Positions 63,434-64,000 of a DNA stretch of 64,000 bases are shown piece after piece. The notes below the pieces were generated by a model that was not told the origin of the DNA, did no database searches, and saw only the letters and a list, made by a program, of their open reading frames with translations. The translations under genes were made by a program, and so were the position numbers. Every line of letters starts with the position of its first letter. The first letter of the stretch is position 1. Source of the stretch: Mesorhizobium sp. CU3 (GTDB lineage: Bacteria; Pseudomonadota; Alphaproteobacteria; Rhizobiales; Rhizobiaceae); contig NZ_VFWX01000009.1 of assembly GCF_006442965.1 (NCBI RefSeq), forward strand, positions 1 through 64,000, written 5' to 3'.

Positions 63434-64000
63434 ATGAACAGCCTCGATCTTCCCGGACGCCCCGAAAACACCCGCGTCGTCGTCGCCATGTCGGGCGGCG
63501 TCGATTCGTCGGTGGTCGCCGGCATACTGAAGCGCGAAGGCTATGATGTCGTCGGCGTCACGCTGCAGCTTTACGACCATGGCGCGGCCACCCATCGCGC
63601 CGGCTCCTGCTGCGCCGGCCAGGACATCGACGACGCACGCCGCGTTTCCGAGACGCTCGGCATCCCGCACTACGTGCTCGACTATGAGGAGCGCTTCCGC
63701 AAGGCGGTCATCGATCCCTTCGCCGAGAGCTATGTCGCCGGCGAAACGCCGATCCCCTGCGTGTCCTGCAACCAGACGGTCAAGTTCGCCGATCTTTTGG
63801 CCACCGCGCAGGATCTCGGCGCCGACGCGCTCGCCACCGGCCATTACATCCGCTCGCGCGCTAACGGCGCGCATCGTTCGCTCTACCGTCCGGTCGACGC
63901 CGACCGCGACCAGAGCTATTTCCTCTTCGCCACCACCCAGGCGCAGATCGACTATCTGCGTTTCCCGCTCGGCGGCCTGTCGAAGCCCGAAGTGCGGGCG
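63434..64000 (+). CDS. mnmA: tRNA-specific 2-thiouridylase MnmA, 5' part
   Basis: Puts sulfur on U34 of tRNA-Lys, -Glu and -Gln. The first 189 codons are present and the gene continues past the window edge in frame. The PP-loop SGGVDSS (residues 20-26) binds [14 protein letters not shown] contains the catalytic cysteine, C112 by comparison with the E. coli enzyme; [11 protein letters not shown] and [10 protein letters not shown] are conserved downstream blocks. The 252-bp spacer to sciP holds the CtrA-like boxes and probably this gene's promoter. Confidence 0.95.
   Translation, partial: MNSLDLPGRPENTRVVVAMSGGVDSSVVAGILKREGYDVVGVTLQLYDHGAATHRAGSCCAGQDIDDARRVSETLGIPHYVLDYEERFRKAVIDPFAESYVAGETPIPCVSCNQTVKFADLLATAQDLGADALATGHYIRSRANGAHRSLYRPVDADRDQSYFLFATTQAQIDYLRFPLGGLSKPEVRA

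Overview
This GC-rich window is chromosomal DNA from an alphaproteobacterium of the order Hyphomicrobiales, most likely Mesorhizobium or a close relative. The evidence is a fused TrpE(G) anthranilate synthase behind a Trp-codon leader, a choline importer in choXWV order, the ChpT/CtrA/SciP cell-cycle regulators, a NolR-like repressor, and dispersed palindromic repeats of the kind common in rhizobial genomes. I see no rRNA, tRNA, CRISPR array, insertion sequence, integrase or phage module. The last gene (mnmA) runs off the right edge.

Layout. 0-11.7 kb: cysteine synthase, a BTAD/TolB/TPR regulator, a metallo-beta-lactamase/rhodanese sulfur enzyme behind a tandem operator-like repeat, an autotransporter, choXWV, thymidine kinase, and a DMT exporter divergent from a LysR regulator. 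12.7-21.2 kb: cytochrome c, then a co-directional set of poorly known genes (coiled-coil protein, unknown protein, Fic enzyme, large AAA+ ATPase, unknown 435-residue protein, DUF2333-type membrane protein), with palindromic repeats inserted between them. 21.5-31.8 kb: fhs, an unknown membrane protein with a small secreted partner, an isochorismatase-like hydrolase, a GlxA-type regulator, an acetyltransferase, a disulfide oxidoreductase, an MFS pump and a deacylase.

31.8-44.6 kb: the trp attenuator and trpE(G), a cation diffusion facilitator, a periplasmic protein made of two repeats coupled to a 49-residue protein, DsrE, two SDRs, an orphan Phd antitoxin, an AbrB-type membrane protein, an ATP-grasp/esterase pair, and leuA behind a candidate Leu-rich leader. 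44.8-57.4 kb: a second regulator-like TPR protein, hydrolases, a metallophosphoesterase whose last codons come from a repeat, Nudix, a YqjG-type glutathione transferase, GNAT, an SDR/CoA-transferase pair, HugZ, the NolR-like ArsR protein, a SpoU methyltransferase and a coiled-coil membrane protein.

57.5-64 kb: DUF1134, chpT, a single-domain response regulator, ctrA, a FliJ-like gene, an HxlR/quinone oxidoreductase pair, sciP and mnmA. Three parts of the CtrA circuit (phosphotransferase, master regulator, SciP) therefore lie within 5 kb. The best candidate for an undescribed system is the 13.4-21.2 kb AAA+/coiled-coil/DUF cluster; the ATP-grasp/esterase pair is second.
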